Assembly: GCF_902167145.1 (NCBI RefSeq)
Contig: NC_050101.1
Span: 178,928,428 to 178,992,427 of the forward strand
Reading direction: 5' to 3'
Origin: Zea mays
Taxonomy: Eukaryota > Streptophyta > Magnoliopsida > Poales > Poaceae
DNA: 64,000 bases
Part shown: positions 10,995 to 23,403 of the stretch, one piece after another
Layout of the letters: each line of letters starts with the position of its first letter
Numbering within the stretch: the first letter of the stretch is position 1
Made by a program: the position numbers and the translations under genes
Notes under the pieces: generated by a model
Seen by the model: the letters and a program-made list of their open reading frames with translations, nothing else
What the model was told of the DNA's origin: nothing
The model's database searches: none

Positions 10995-13900
10995 ATGTCT
11001 GAAGAGAAGAAAGCTGCTGCTGAGATGAAGCTGAGTCTCGACGAAGAGAAGAACTTGGGGTTTCTTGTAGCGATGTCGAAGACCAATACAGAAAAAATCA
11101 CCAAGGAGATTCTGGAAGGTTTGTCTGAAGATACTGGTGACAGCGACAGCTATGATGTGGACAGTGGTGGTGAAGACTCCGAAGATCGCCCTTGGCGACC
11201 AAGTCATGCGGTTTTCGGCAAATCAACTATTAAAGAAAATCATCTTGTCAACATGAGAGGAAGGTATTTCCGGGATTTGTCCATTGTGAGGGCCGACGAA
11301 GGGGAAAAAACTTGTCCACATCCTGAAGAGAATGAAGTCGTAGTGTACCGAAGCTTTTTGAAAGCTGGACTACGATTTCCCCTGAGCGAGTTTGTTGTAG
11401 AGGTGCTGAAAATATTCGAAGTCTATCTTCACCAACTTACCCCCGAGGCAATCATAAGGCTGAATATCTTCGTGTGGGCCGCGAGAAGCCAAGGTCTGAA
11501 GCCTGATGCAAAAAGTTTCTGCAATATACACGAATTATCATACGAAACAAAACCTTGGGGTAAAGAACAGTACCATAATAATTTTGGCTGCTACAGTTTC
11601 GTTTCTCGATCCGGGTCAAGTTGTCCCGTGCCAACCTTTCGGAAGAGATGGCCCGGCGACTGGATGACAGAATGGTTTTATGTGAAGAATGACATGACAG
11701 TACGAGAAGATATCAAAGGTATAATTATGCGCCCTATTTGGCAAAGCTTCGGCCTTCGAAGGCCGAAGGTTGAAATGAATGAAGCTACCAAAGAATGCCA
11801 GAGAGCCTTCGGTGTTATATGCTCTTCTATTGGAACGAGAGATTTAGTACAAGAGCATATTGCCTTCAGGGTATGGCCGCTCGCGGAAAAATAGGAAATG
11901 CCGCAGGAAACTATAAAAGAAACCGACGAAGGTGGACTTATGAGGCTGAAATATACTTTTAAGTTTGGAGATAAATTCGTTGAGCCAGATGACGATTGGT
12001 TAAAAAGTATTGAAAATTTAAGTGATGAACTGCTTGGGGCTTATTCGAAGGCCGAAGATACTGCACTGTCAGCAGCCTTCGGAGGCCGAAAAAAGAAGAG
12101 GTTGAATCGGGTGTTTGATGCAATCGGGTTCGTCTACCCTGACTATCGTTATCCCATTCGAGGGCAGAAAAGAAAAAATACAACCTCTGCGAAAGAAGAA
12201 GCTGCAACTGCTCCTAGCGAGCCCGAGCCGAAAAGAAAGAGGTGTAAAGGTCCTTACACATCGGCCGCGCTATATTGAACCAGCTTCGGTGCCTGAGTTC
12301 ACCGGAGAAACTTCTTCGGCCACCGAAGCTGAAAAGCCAACCAAACTGACCTTGCTGCCAGAAGCCGCAGAAATGGCCGAAACGCCAACAAGGATAGAAT
12401 TAGAAGAACCGAAGATTTTGTTACCAGAAACAAAAGAGATGGCCGAAGCGCCATCCACAGAAAAAATGGAAGAAGTGAAAAAACCAACTGAGGAAAAAAC
12501 ATCAGAAGTTTTGAGTCCTGCAGCAAATGTTGAGACAGTAAAAAATCAAAAGGTGCCAGCAGTGACTCCGAAGAGAAAGAGAATGGCTAATGTGCTAGAT
12601 GTTCTGGAAACAATTAAATCTTCAAGCACACCTCCGAAGAAAACTGTTCTCATTCCCGAAGCGAAAACTGAAATTTCTGATATTAAAGTTCTAGAGCAAG
12701 AAACTAAAGCCGAAGCTGGGTCCTCAGAGCCTTCGAAGATTAAATCCTTGGAAACCGAGGAAGAAAAAGTAACAAAGCCAAGTTTTGTTGAAGAAATCAG
12801 TATCATTGCCCCCGAAGCATCCCCTAAAGACTCTGATTATATTGTTCGTCATGCTTCGGGGAAAAAATTATCAGAAAAAGAAAAACAAGAGGCCCAACGC
12901 TACGCCCAAAAACTGGAGTATCCAAAGGGGGCGCTAATATTCAATGGCAGTGGAGAAGAAGACTTTTTGTATTGTCTCCCTGACAGCAAGGAGATTTCTG
13001 TCTGTCGGGAGATGAGCAAGAGCTTCGGATTCCCAACATTAGAAGACGGGCTCTCGGTGCTGTCTAAGAATGATCTGGCCGACAGCCTGGCATATAATAG
13101 CTTAAAGGTGCAACAAATGGGATCTTTGTATTTCTTGTTAAGACCAAAATTTTTCGTTTGTTTAAATCTAATGACGTACACATATTCTTCTTTGCAGGTC
13201 CTGATACTTAGCAATGCCCTCAGGGCCCAAAAAGATGCTGAAGATGAAGGGTGTGCCATAGCCCTGAGCAACCTTCGTTCCGAAGTAATTGAACTGAGGA
13301 ACGAAGGTCTCGAAAAAGATAAAATATTACATTCATTAATAAATAGAATAAAGGAAGACGAAGTTACTTTCAAAGGTCAAGCTGAAGCTCAGAAGCGCGA
13401 AATTGAAGATCTTAGAAAACAACTGGCCAGAGCCAAAGAGGAGCGCATGCTTGAAGAAACAAAGCGAGAACTGAGCGACCAATGGGCAAATCATTTAGAG
13501 GGAACTGTTGAAGAGCTTCGTTCGTCCAAGAAAAGATGTTATAACAAATCTATAGAGTGTGTCAAGAAGTTGAAAGCTAGCTTCGCCAGTGTCGGTGCAT
13601 TTTCAAGCGAAGAAAACTTTACAAGAGGCAACCCCGAAGGCCCTATCGAATGGATCGATCACGAAGCAGAGGCTTTCGAGGAAATTTTAAACAGTCGCGG
13701 AGATATATGTGCTTTCTCGGGTGCCAGAGGAATTGCTACCATTTTAGAGAAAAAAAGGCTGCGAGCATGTAAAAATTTTAGCACAATCCGAAGCTGGCCT
13801 GTCCTTCGAAGATGCAAGAGATCCCTCGGCCGAAGCTAGCATGGTCGGTGGAAAAATTTTCACCGACGTCTGGGATAATGATGGCCGAGAAATGGCTCGA

Positions 13901-14211
13901 GAAATTATTCGAAAAAGCGAAAAGGGCATTCACGATGCTAGAGAAGTAGTTGTGGCTGCAGAGCCCGAAGGGCAACTAGGTACTAACTAATGATTTTTAT
14001 TGTGTTGTAATTTTTGGGTTTTAAACTTCATTTTCAGTTTGTAAATAGCAATGTAGTCGTATCCTGTCCTCCTTCAGCTCCTGCTAAAGCGTCTCCGGAC
14101 TCTCAGCCAAAAGGAGACGACGAAATTAAAAAGATGGCTGAAGCTATTATGGACGAAGTTGTCAATCGGCTCCTGAATGAGGCTGCAGAAGTTGTTCTGA
14201 GAGAAGATTAA
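10995..14211 (+). pseudogene. opposite-strand ORF series inside the Zeon-type element (Transposase_28-like, then coiled coil)
   Basis: It reads opposite to the element's gag. The first segment (10995-11894, 299 residues) has an acidic N-terminus, then a segment (FRDLSIVRADEGE, LRFPLSEFVVEVLKIFEVYLHQLTPEAIIRLNIF) resembling the plant putative gypsy-type transposon domain (Pfam PF04195 type). A TAG at 11892-11894 interrupts the frame, which reopens at 11898-12278. It then shifts to the frame of 12240-13839, which is rich in Lys/Glu/Pro and ends in a long coiled-coil stretch (about 13250-13560). An intron-like block ends TTGCAG at about 13197, and another ends TTTTCAG at about 14037 before a short last segment ending at 14211. 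The function of such ORFs is not known to me. This copy is broken by at least one stop and one frameshift. Confidence 0.6.
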
Positions 14212-14695
14212 ACACTATTGTAAAAAAAACTTCTGAAATGTAAAATGTGTGACATCTTGTAGTCCTGAATGTAATATACCTGCTTTTATTGTTTCATTCT
14301 TTACGATGCATGAAATTTTACATACGTACCGTTTTTGCGTCTTTGACGAAAAAACACCTTCCCTTCTTTTCATGCTTCGTGAAGAACGATTTTCATTTGT
14401 CACAACAATATTCGTAGCGTTCTGATGAACAATATCCAAGCTTCATGAAGATGTTCTCCGAAGCTACACTTCTGAAGATCAATAGTGTATCTGCTTGCAT
14501 ATTAGCATGATTTTCCCCTTTCAAAACATTTTTCCAAAGATCGATGTCATATCCCCTTCTTGTGCCATATGCAACATGATGTATGATGCTTATGCTATGC
14601 GAAATGATGCGATGATGTTATGTTGTGTAAGATGGTATTTATTTCGAAGATACACACACATTCCTGAGATAAAACACAGTCTCAGCGTTGTCTTA
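14212..14695. other. non-coding internal DNA of the Zeon-type element
   Basis: It lies between the opposite-strand ORF series and the tandem repeat. It is AT-rich with no convincing coding region. Short runs such as GATGATGC repeats occur near 14575-14620. Confidence 0.5.
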
Positions 14696-14863
14696 TAAGC
14701 CTCCCTTAGGAGCTTCTTCGCTTTTTACTTCAGCGGAATCAGCGTTTATTTTTCGTTGTAAGCCTCCCTTAGGAGCTTCTTCGCCTTTTACTTTCAGCGG
14801 TATTCGCGTTGACTTTTCGCGCTTCGCCTTTTACTTAGGCGGTAACAGCGTTGACTTTTCGCT
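14696..14863. repeat. tandem repeat of about 62 bp in the Zeon-type element
   Basis: Two nearly complete units start at 14696 and 14759, each opening TAAGCCTCCCTTAGGAGCTT and ending in GCGTT...TTTTCG. A shorter third unit (14821-14863) keeps the CTTCGCCTTTTACTT and GCGTTGACTTTTCGC parts. A looser copy of the CTCCCTTTGG motif continues to about 14980. The remaining stretch to 15195 holds nothing else recognisable. Confidence 0.7.
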
Positions 14864-15195
14864 GTATGCTCTGCATTCCCTTTGGGACGACTTCGGAGCA
14901 GAAAACTTACACTGCGCTCCCTTTGGAATGGCTTTTTGTGACTTCGGCAAACTTACTCTACGTTCCTTAGAACGACTTTTTGTTGTTTCGAAGAAATTTT
15001 CGATAACTCGAAGGTCCTCTTTGTTATCACGAATCTTTAAACTTCAACAACTTAAGCCTGTGAAGAAAATATATTTTCCTTGTGGGAATCAACGAAACTA
15101 TTTACATGAAACCTAAACAATGTCCTTTATTACAGAAAATAAAACTGAAATGAAAAACTGAAATGAAAAAGACTGCTATTAAGGTAGGATATTTG

Positions 15196-15275
15196 TCAAT
15201 AGATGTGCTTTGACTCTGGCACAGTGCTGTTGACTGTGCGAGCTTCGGACTGTTCTCTAAAGTCCCTTTGGTGTG
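15196..15275 (-). pseudogene. last part of the Zeon-type gag, cut off by the Opie insertion
   Basis: The minus-strand frame of gag (46265-47707) continues beyond the inserted Sirevirus. About 24 further codons lie here and end at a stop, TGA at 15196-15198. The 5 bp at 15271-15275 are one copy of the GTGTG duplication. After this stop no pol frame opens on the minus strand. Confidence 0.7.
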
Positions 15276-16520
15276 TGAAAGGGAATTAGGCTTACACCTA
15301 GTCCCTAATTAATTTTGGTGGTTGAATTGCCCAACACAAACATTTGGACTAACTAAGTTTGCCCAAGTGTATGGACTACACAGGTGTAAAAGGTTCACAC
15401 TCAGCCAATAAAAAGACCAAGTTTTGGATTCAACAAAGGAGCAAAGGGGCAACCGAAGGCACCCCTGGTCTGGCGCCACCTTCGGGAATTTCCAGAGGCG
15501 ACTCGGCTATAATTCACCGGACTGTCCGGTGTACACCGGACAGTGTCCGGTGCGCCAAGGGAGGTCGGCTTCAGGAACTCGCCAGCTTCGGGAAAAGCCA
15601 ACGGCTCGTCCACTATAATTCACCGGACTGTCCGGTGTGCACCGGACTGTCCGGTGCGACTCCGGAGCAACGGTCATCTCCACGCCAACGGCTCTCTGCC
15701 GCGCATTTAATGCGCGCTCTGCGCGCGCAGATGGCAGGCGCGCCCACTCCGGCACACCGGACAAGGAACAGTACGTGTCCGGTGTGCACCGGACACCCAG
15801 GCGGGCCCACAAGACAGAAGCTTCAACGGCTAGAATCCAACGGCAGTGATGACGTGGCAGGGGCACCGGACTGTCTGGTGTGCACCGGACTGTCCGGTGC
15901 GCCATCGAACAGACAACCCAGCCAACGGTCAAGTTTGGTGGTTGGGGCTATAAATACCCCAACCACCCCACCATTCATTGCATCCAAGTTTTCCACTTCC
16001 CAACTACTACAAAAGCTCTAGCATTCAATTCTAGACACACCAAAGAGATCAAATCCTCTCCAAATTCCACACAACGCCCTAGTGACTAGTGAGAGTGATT
16101 TGCTTGTGTTCTTTCGAGCTCTTGCGCTTGGATTGCTTTCTTCCTTCTTGATTCTTTCATTGCGATCAAGCTCACTTGTAATTGAGGCAAGAGACACCAA
16201 ACTTGTGGTGGTCCTTGTGGGAACTTTGTGTTCCAAGTGATTGAGAAGAGAAAGCTCACTCGATCCGTGGATCGTTTGAGAGAGGGAAGGGTTGAAAGAG
16301 ACCCGGCCTTTGTGGCCTCCTCAACGGGGAGTAGGTTTGCAAGAACCGAACCTCGGTAAAACAAATCCGCGTGTCCCACTTGTTTATTCGCTTGCGATTT
16401 GTTTTGCGCACTCTCTCGCGGACTCATTTCCTTATTACTAACGCTAACTCGGCTTGTAGTTGTGTTTATATTTGTAAATTTCAGTTTCGCCCTATTCACC
16501 CCCCCTCTAGGCGACTATCA
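15276..16520 (+). repeat. 5' LTR of the Opie-type Sirevirus (1245 bp)
   Basis: Starts TGAAAGGGAATTAGG and ends GGCGACTATCA. A TATA box TATAAATA lies at 15949-15956. Compared with the 3' LTR it lacks a 65-bp block that holds two palindromes. The gap is at 15474-15475, with CG microhomology at the junction. Confidence 0.92.
15515..15902. promoter_or_regulatory. Sirevirus palindrome cluster upstream of the LTR TATA box
   Basis: Three groups of CACCGGACWGTCCGGTG or close variants lie at 15515-15552, 15621-15656 and 15866-15902, mostly as pairs joined by TG. Arrays of this palindrome are an established feature of Sirevirus LTRs, where they are proposed to be cis-regulatory. The DNA-binding factor is unknown to me. 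Confidence 0.8.
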
Positions 16521-16522
16521 AT

Positions 16523-16534
16523 TGGTATCGGAGC
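16523..16534 (+). other. primer-binding site, Opie-type element
   Basis: TGGTATCGGAGC, two bases after the LTR end, matches the 3' end of initiator Met tRNA except for one base compared with the TGGTATCAGAGC form at 31607-31618. Confidence 0.85.
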
Positions 16535-16568
16535 CCGGTGCTTCATTAGAGCCTAACCGCTCGAAGTG

Positions 16569-19265
16569 ATGTCGGGAGATCACGCCAAGAAGGAGATGGA
16601 GACCGGCGAAAAGCCCACTACAAGCAACGGGAGCACTTCATCGGAAGAGTCCCGCACCAAACGGAGGGAGAAGAAGAAGAGCTCCTCCAACAAAGGGAAG
16701 GAGAAGAAATCTTCTTCTCACCACAAAGAGAAGAAGGAAAAATCTTCTTCCCACAAGCCGCATCGGAGTGGGGACAAACAAAAGAGGATGAGGAAAGTGG
16801 TATACTACGAGACCGACACTTCATCGACATCAACCTCCGGCTCCGACGCGCCCTCCGTAACTTCTAAACGCCAAGAGCGTAAGAAGTTTAGTAAGATTCC
16901 CCTACACTACCCTCGCATTTCTAAACATGCACCGTTACTTTCCGTCCCGTTAGGCAAACCACCAACTTTTGATGGTGAAGATTATGCTAGGTGGAGTGAT
17001 TTAATACGATTTCATCTAACCTCACTCCACAAAAGTATATGGGATGTTGTTGAGTTTGGTGCACAGGTACCATCCGTAGGGGATAAGGATTATGATGAGG
17101 ATGAGGTGGCCCAAATCGAGCACTTCAACTCTCAAGCGACAACAATACTCCTCGCCTCTTTAAGTAGAGAGGAGTATAACAAAGTTCAAGGGTTGAAGAG
17201 CGCCAAGGAGGTTTGGGATGTGCTCAAAACCGCGCACGAGGGAGACGAGCTCACAAAGATCACCAAGCGGGAAACGATCGAGGGGGAGCTCGGTCGGTTC
17301 CGGCTTCGCAAAGGGGAGGAGCCACAACACATGTACAACCGGCTCAAGACCTTGGTGAACCAAGTGCGCAACCTCGGGAGCATAAAGTGGGACGACCACG
17401 AGGTGGTTAAGGTTATTCTAAGATCACTTATTTTCCTTAACCCTACTCAAGTTCAATTAATTCGTGGTAATCCTAGATATACTAAAATGACCCCCGAGGA
17501 AGTTATCGGGCATTTTGTAAGTTTTGAGTGCATGATCGAAGGCTCGAGAAAGATCAACGAGCTTGACGAACCCACCACATCCGAAGCTCAACCCGTCGCA
17601 TTCAAGGCGACGGAAGAAAAGAAGGAGGAGGCTACACCAAGTCGACAACCAATAGACGCCTCCAAGCTCGACAATGAGGAAATGGCGCTCGTCATCAAGA
17701 GCTTCCGCCAAATCCTCAAACAAAGGAGGGGGAAAGACTACAAGTCCCGCTCCAAGAAGGTTTGCTACAAATGTGGTAAGCCCGGTCATTTTATTGCTAA
17801 ATGTCCCATATCTAGTGATAGTGACCGTGGCGACGACAAGAAGGGGAGAAGAAAGGAGAAGAAGAGGTACTACAAGAAGAAGGGTGGCGATGCCCATGTT
17901 TGTCGGGAGTGGGATTCCGACGAGAGCTCAAGCGACTCCTCCGACGACGAGGACGCCGCCAACATCGCCGTCACCAAGGGACTCCTCTTCCCCAACGTCG
18001 GCCACAAGTGCCTCATGGCAAAGGACGGCAAAAGGAAGAAGGTAAAATCAAGATCCTCCACTAAATACGAAACCTCTAGTGATGAAAATGCTAGTGATGA
18101 GGAGGATAACTTGCGTACCCTTTTTGCCAATCTTAACATGGAACAAAAGGAAAAATTAAATGAATTAATTAGTGCTATTCATGAAAAAGATGACCTTTTG
18201 GATTCCCAAGAGGATTGTCTTATTAAGGAAAACAAGAAACATGTTAAGGTTAAAAATGCTTACGCTCTAGAAGTAGAAAAATGTCAAAAACTATCTAGTG
18301 AGCTAAGCACTTGCCATGAGATGATTGACAACCTTAGACATGAAAATACTAGTTTAAATGCTAAGGTTGATTCACATGCTTGTAATGTTTCAATTCCCAA
18401 CCCTAGAGATAATAATGATGATTTGCTTGCTAGGATTGAAGAATTGAACATTTCTCTTGCTAGTCTTAGATTAGAAAATGAAAATTTGATTGCTAAGGCT
18501 AAAGATTTTGATGTTTGCAAGACTACAATTTCCGATCTTAGGGATAAAAATGATATTCTTCATGCTAAGATTGTTGAACTTAATTCTTGCAAACCCTCTA
18601 CATCTATTGTTGAGCATGTATCTATTTGTACTAGATGTAGAGATGTTAATGTTAATGCTATTCATGATCATATAGCTTTAATTAAACAATAAAATGATCA
18701 CATAGCAAAACTAGATGCTAAAATTGCCGAGCACAACTTAGAAAATGAGAAATTTAAATTTGCTCGTAGCATGCTTTATAATGGGAGACGCCCGGGCATT
18801 AAGGATGGCATTGGCTTCCAAAGGGGAGACAATGTCAAAATTAGTGCCCCTCCTAAGAGATTGTCCAATTTTGTTAAGGGCAAGGCTCCCATGCCTCAGG
18901 ATAACGAGGGTTACATTTTATACCCTGCCGGTTATCCCGAGAGCAAGATTAGGAGAATTCACTCTAGGAAGTCTCACTCTGGCCTTAATCATGCTTTTAT
19001 GTATAAGGGTGAGACATCTAGTTCTAGGCAACCAACCCATGCTAAGTTGCCTAGAAAGAAAACTCCTAGTGCATCAAATGATCATAATATTTCATTTAAG
19101 ACTTTTGATGCATCTTATGTGTTAACTAACAAATCCGGCAAGGTAGTTGCCAAATATGTTGGGGGCAAACACAAGGGTTCAAAGACTTGTGTTTGGGTAC
19201 CCAAAGTTCTTGTGTCTAATGCCAAAGGACCCAAAACCATTTGGGTACCTAAAGTCAAGAACTAA
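16569..19265 (+). pseudogene. gag of the Opie-type Sirevirus, one nonsense codon
   Basis: Starts at ATG 16569 (MSGDHAKKEMETGE). Domains in order: a Ser/Lys-rich basic N-terminus; a UBN2-type copia gag domain (about residues 120-270, with ILLASLSREEYNKVQGL and [25 protein letters not shown]); a CCHC zinc knuckle CYKCGKPGHFIAKC; and a long Asn/Glu-rich coiled-coil-like C-terminal part. An in-frame TAA at 18690-18692 follows a CAA codon, and a C-to-T change in a second CAA would explain it. The frame then continues to TAA 19263-19265. Without that stop the protein would be about 898 residues. Confidence 0.85.
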
Positions 19266-19278
19266 ACTTGTTTTGTAG

Positions 19279-22200
19279 GTTTATGCATCCGGGGGCTCAA
19301 GTTGGATACTCGACAGCGGGTGCACAAACCACATGACAGGGGAGAAGAAAATGTTCTCCTCCTACGAGAAAAACCAAGATCCCCAACGAGCGATCACATT
19401 CGGGGATGGAAATCAAGGTTTGGTCAAAGGTCTTGGTAAAATAGCTATATCTCCTGACCATTCCATTTCTAATGTTTTTCTTGGAGATTCTTTGGATTAC
19501 AACTTGCTTTCTGTATCTCAATTATGTCAAATGGGCTACAACTGTCTATTCACTGATGTAGGTGTCACTGTCTTTAGAAGAAGTGATGATTCAATAGCAT
19601 TTAAGGGAGTGTTAGAGGGTCAGCTTTATTTGGTAGATTTTGACAGAGCTGAACTCGACACTTGCTTAATTGCTAAGACTAACATGGGTTGGCTCTGGCA
19701 CCGCCGACTAGCCCATGTTGGGATGAAGAATCTTCACAAACTTCTAAAGGGAGAACACATTTTAGGATTAACAAATGTTCATTTTGAGAAAGACAGGATT
19801 TGTAGCGCATGCCAAGCAGGGAAGCAAGTTGGCACTCATCATCCGCATAAGAACATAATGACGACCGACAGGCCACTAGAGCTCCTACACATGGATCTAT
19901 TCGGCCCGATCGCTTACATAAGCATCGGCGGGAGTAAGTACTGTCTAGTTATTGTGGATGATTATTCTCGCTTCACTTGGGTATTCTTTTTGCAGGAAAA
20001 ATCTCAAACCCAAGAGACCTTAAAGGGGTTCTTGAGACGGGCTCAAAATGAGTTCAGCTTAAGGATCAAGAAAATAAGAAGCGACAACGGGACGGAGTTC
20101 AAGAATTCTCAAATTGAAGGCTTCCTTGAGGAGGAGGGCATCAAGCATGAGTTCTCTTCTCCCTACACGCCTCAACAAAATGGTGTAGTGGAGAGGAAGA
20201 ATAGAACTCTATTGGACATGGCAAGGACCATGCTTGATGAGTACAAAACTTCGGATAGGTTTTGGGCCGAGGCGGTCAACACCGCCTGCTACGCCATCAA
20301 CCGGTTGTATCTACACCGAATCCTCAAGAAGACATCATATGAACTCCTCACCGGTAAAAAGCCCAACATTTCACATTTTAGAGTCTTTGGTAGCAAATGC
20401 TTTATTCTTGTTAAAAGAGGTAGAAAATCTAAATTTGCTCCTAAAACTGTAGAAGGCTTTTTACTTGGTTATGACTCAAACACAAGGGCATATAGGGTCT
20501 TTAACAAGTCCACTGGACTAGTTGAAGTCTCATGTGACGTTGTGTTTGATGAAACTAACGGCTCTCAAGTAGAGCAAGTTGATCTTGATGAGATAGGTGA
20601 TGAAGAGGCTCCATGCATCGTATTAAGGAACATGTCCATTGGGGATGTGTGTCCTAAGGAATCCGAAGAGCCTCCAAATGCACAAGATCAACCATCCTCC
20701 TCCATGCAAGCATCTCCACCTACTCAAAATGAGGATGAGGCTCAAGTTGATGAAGAAGAAGATCAATCAAATGAGCCACCTCAAGATGACGGCATAGATC
20801 AAGGGGGAGATGCAAATGTTCAAGAAAAGGAGGATGAGCAAGAGCAAAGGCCGCCACACCCAAGAGTCCACCAAGCAATCCAACGAGATCACCCCGTCGA
20901 CACTATCCTCGGCGACATTCATAAGGGGGTAACTACTAGATCTCGTATTGCACATTTTTGTGAACATTACTCGTTTGTTTCCTCTATTGAGCCACACAAG
21001 GTAGAGGAAGCACTTCAAGATTCGGATTGGGTGGTGGCGATGCAAGAGGAGCTCAACAACTTCACTAGAAATGAGGTATGGCACTTAGTTCCACGTCCTA
21101 ATCAAAATGTTGTAGGAACCAAATGGGTCTTCCGCAACAAGCAAGATGAGCATGGTGTGGTGACAAGAAACAAAGCTCGACTTGTGGCCAAAGGATACTC
21201 TCAAGTCGAAGGTTTGGATTTCGGTGAAACCTATGCACCCGTAGCTAGGCTTGAGTCCATTCGTATATTATTAGCCTATGCTACTTACCATGGCTTTAAG
21301 CTTTATCAAATGGACGTGAAAAGTGCCTTCCTCAATGGACCAATCAAGGAAGAAGTCTATGTTGAGCAACCTCCCGGCTTTGAAGAAAGTGAGTATCCTA
21401 ATCATGTCTATAAGCTCTCTAAGGCGCTTTATGGGCTCAAGCAAGCCCCAAGAGCATGGTATGAATGCCTTAGAGATTTTCTTATTACAAATGGATTCAA
21501 AGTCGGAAAGGCCGATCCCACACTCTTCACTAAAACACTTGAGAATGATTTGTTTGTATGCCAAATTTATGTTGATGATATTATATTTGGGTCTACTAAC
21601 GAATCTACATGTGAAGAGTTTAGTAGGATCATGACACAAAAGTTCGAGATGTCTATGATGGGGGAGTTGAAGTATTTTCTAGGATTTCAAGTAAAGCAAC
21701 TCCAAGAGGGCACCTTCATCAGCCAAACAAAGTACACTCAAGACATTCTAACCAAGTTTGGGATGAAGGATGCCAAACCCATCAAGACACCCATGGGAAC
21801 TAATGGGCATCTCGACCTCGACACGGGAGGTAAGTCCGTGGATCAAAAGGTATACCGGTCGATGATAGGTTCTCTACTCTATTTATGTGCATCTCGACCA
21901 GATATTATGCTTTCCGTATGCATGTGTGCAAGATTCCAAGCCGACCCTAAGGAAGCTCACCTTACGGCCGTAAAACGAATCTTGAGATATTTGGCTAATA
22001 CTCCTAAGTTTGGGCTTTGGTATCCTAGGGGATCCACATTTGATTTGATTGGTTATTCGGATGCCGATTGGGCAGGGTGCAAAATCAATAGGAAGAGCAC
22101 ATCCGGGACTTGCCAGTTCTTGGGAAGATCCTTGGTATCTTGGGCTTCAAAGAAGCAAAATTCGGTCGCTCTTTCCACCGCCGAAGCCGAGTATATTGCC

Positions 22201-22536
22201 GCAGGCCATTGTTGCGCGCAATTGCTTTGGATGAGGCAAACCCTGTGGGACTACGGTTACAAACTAACCAAGGTTCCTTTGCTATGTGATAATGAGAGTG
22301 CAATCAAAATGGCCGACAATCCTGTCGAGCATAGCCGCACTAAACACATAGCCATCCGATATCATTTTCTTAGGGATCACCAACAAAAGGGAGATATCGA
22401 GATTTCATACATTAATACTAAAGATCAATTATCGATATCTTTACCAAGCCACTTGATGAACAAACTTTTACCAAACTTAGGCATGAGCTCAATATTCTTG
22501 ATTCACGCAATTTCTTTTGCTAAATTGCACATTTAG
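19279..22536 (+). pseudogene. pol of the Opie-type Sirevirus (protease, integrase, RT, RNase H)
   Basis: The frame is +1 relative to gag and opens directly after a TAG at 19276-19278. Domains in order: protease ([14 protein letters not shown]), integrase zinc-binding region (HRRLAHVG to CSACQAGK) and catalytic core ([30 protein letters not shown]), copia reverse transcriptase ([25 protein letters not shown]), and RNase H ([19 protein letters not shown]). A single-base deletion near 22431 shifts the frame so that the last 40 or so residues are wrong. In the other frame the family ending (TKPLDEQTF) is still visible. Confidence 0.88.
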
Positions 22537-22539
22537 CTC

Positions 22540-23403
22540 ATTTATATACCTTTGATCATGTCTCTTTCATGTGCTATGACTAATATGTTTTCAAGTCTAT
22601 CTCAAACCAAGTCATAGGTATATTGAAAGGAAATTGGAGTCTTCGGCGAAGACAAAGGCTTCCACTCCGTAACTTATCCTTCGCCGTCGCTCCAAGCGAT
22701 TCTCCATTCTTGGAGGAGAAAAGCTGAGCATCAAGAAAAGGACCTTGTCTTTGGGGGAGAGATTAAGAGCCCAAAGCAAAAGGACCGGACTTCGTCTTTG
22801 GTATAATCCTAACTCATTTATTTATGACCAAAGGGGAAGATAGCACTTAGAGGGCTCTAATGATTCCGGTTTTGGCGATTCATGCCAAAGGGGGAGAAAG
22901 TAAGAGCCCAAAGCAAAAGGACCGCACCACCACCAATTTCAAAAAACTTCGTGTTTCCGAGATTTTTATCAATTGGTATCCTATTATGTTCAAAAGGGGG
23001 AGAAAGTAGTATTTCAAAAATGACGTATCAAAACCCTCTTGAACTCTAAGAGGAGAATCTCATTTAGGGGGAGTTTTGTTTAGTCAAAGGAAAAGCATTT
23101 GAAAAAGGGGGAGAAAATTTCAAATCTTGAAAATGCTTTGCAAAATCTTATTCATTTACCTTTGACTATTTGCAAAAGAACTTTGAAAAAGATTTACAAA
23201 ATAGTTTGCAAAAACAAAACTCGTGGTGCAAACGTGGTCCAAAATGGTATATAAGAAAGAAACAATCCATGCATATCTTGTAAGTATTAATATTGGCTTA
23301 ATTCCAAGCAACCTTTACACTTACATTATGCAAACTAGTTCAATTATGCACTTCTATATTTGCTTTGGTTTGTGTTGGCATCAATCACCAAAAAGGGGGA
23401 GAT
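22540..23403 (+). other. 3' non-coding region of the Opie-type Sirevirus with several polypurine tracts
   Basis: AAGGGGGAGA-type tracts occur near 22748, 22898, 22996, 23060 and 23105. The last one (AAAAAGGGGGAGAT, 23390-23403) abuts the 3' LTR and is the expected plus-strand primer. Repeated purine tracts between pol and the 3' LTR are known for Sireviruses. No env-like ORF is present. Confidence 0.75.

Noticed and set aside
15515..15902. Regularly spaced palindromes resembling a CRISPR array
   Set aside because: Spacing is irregular, spacers are shared between LTR copies, and this is plant nuclear DNA. They are the known Sirevirus LTR palindromes.
15359..16021. ORFs rich in HRTVRCTPDSPV repeats in the Sirevirus LTRs
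   Set aside because: They arise from translation of the palindromes and occur in every frame and LTR copy.
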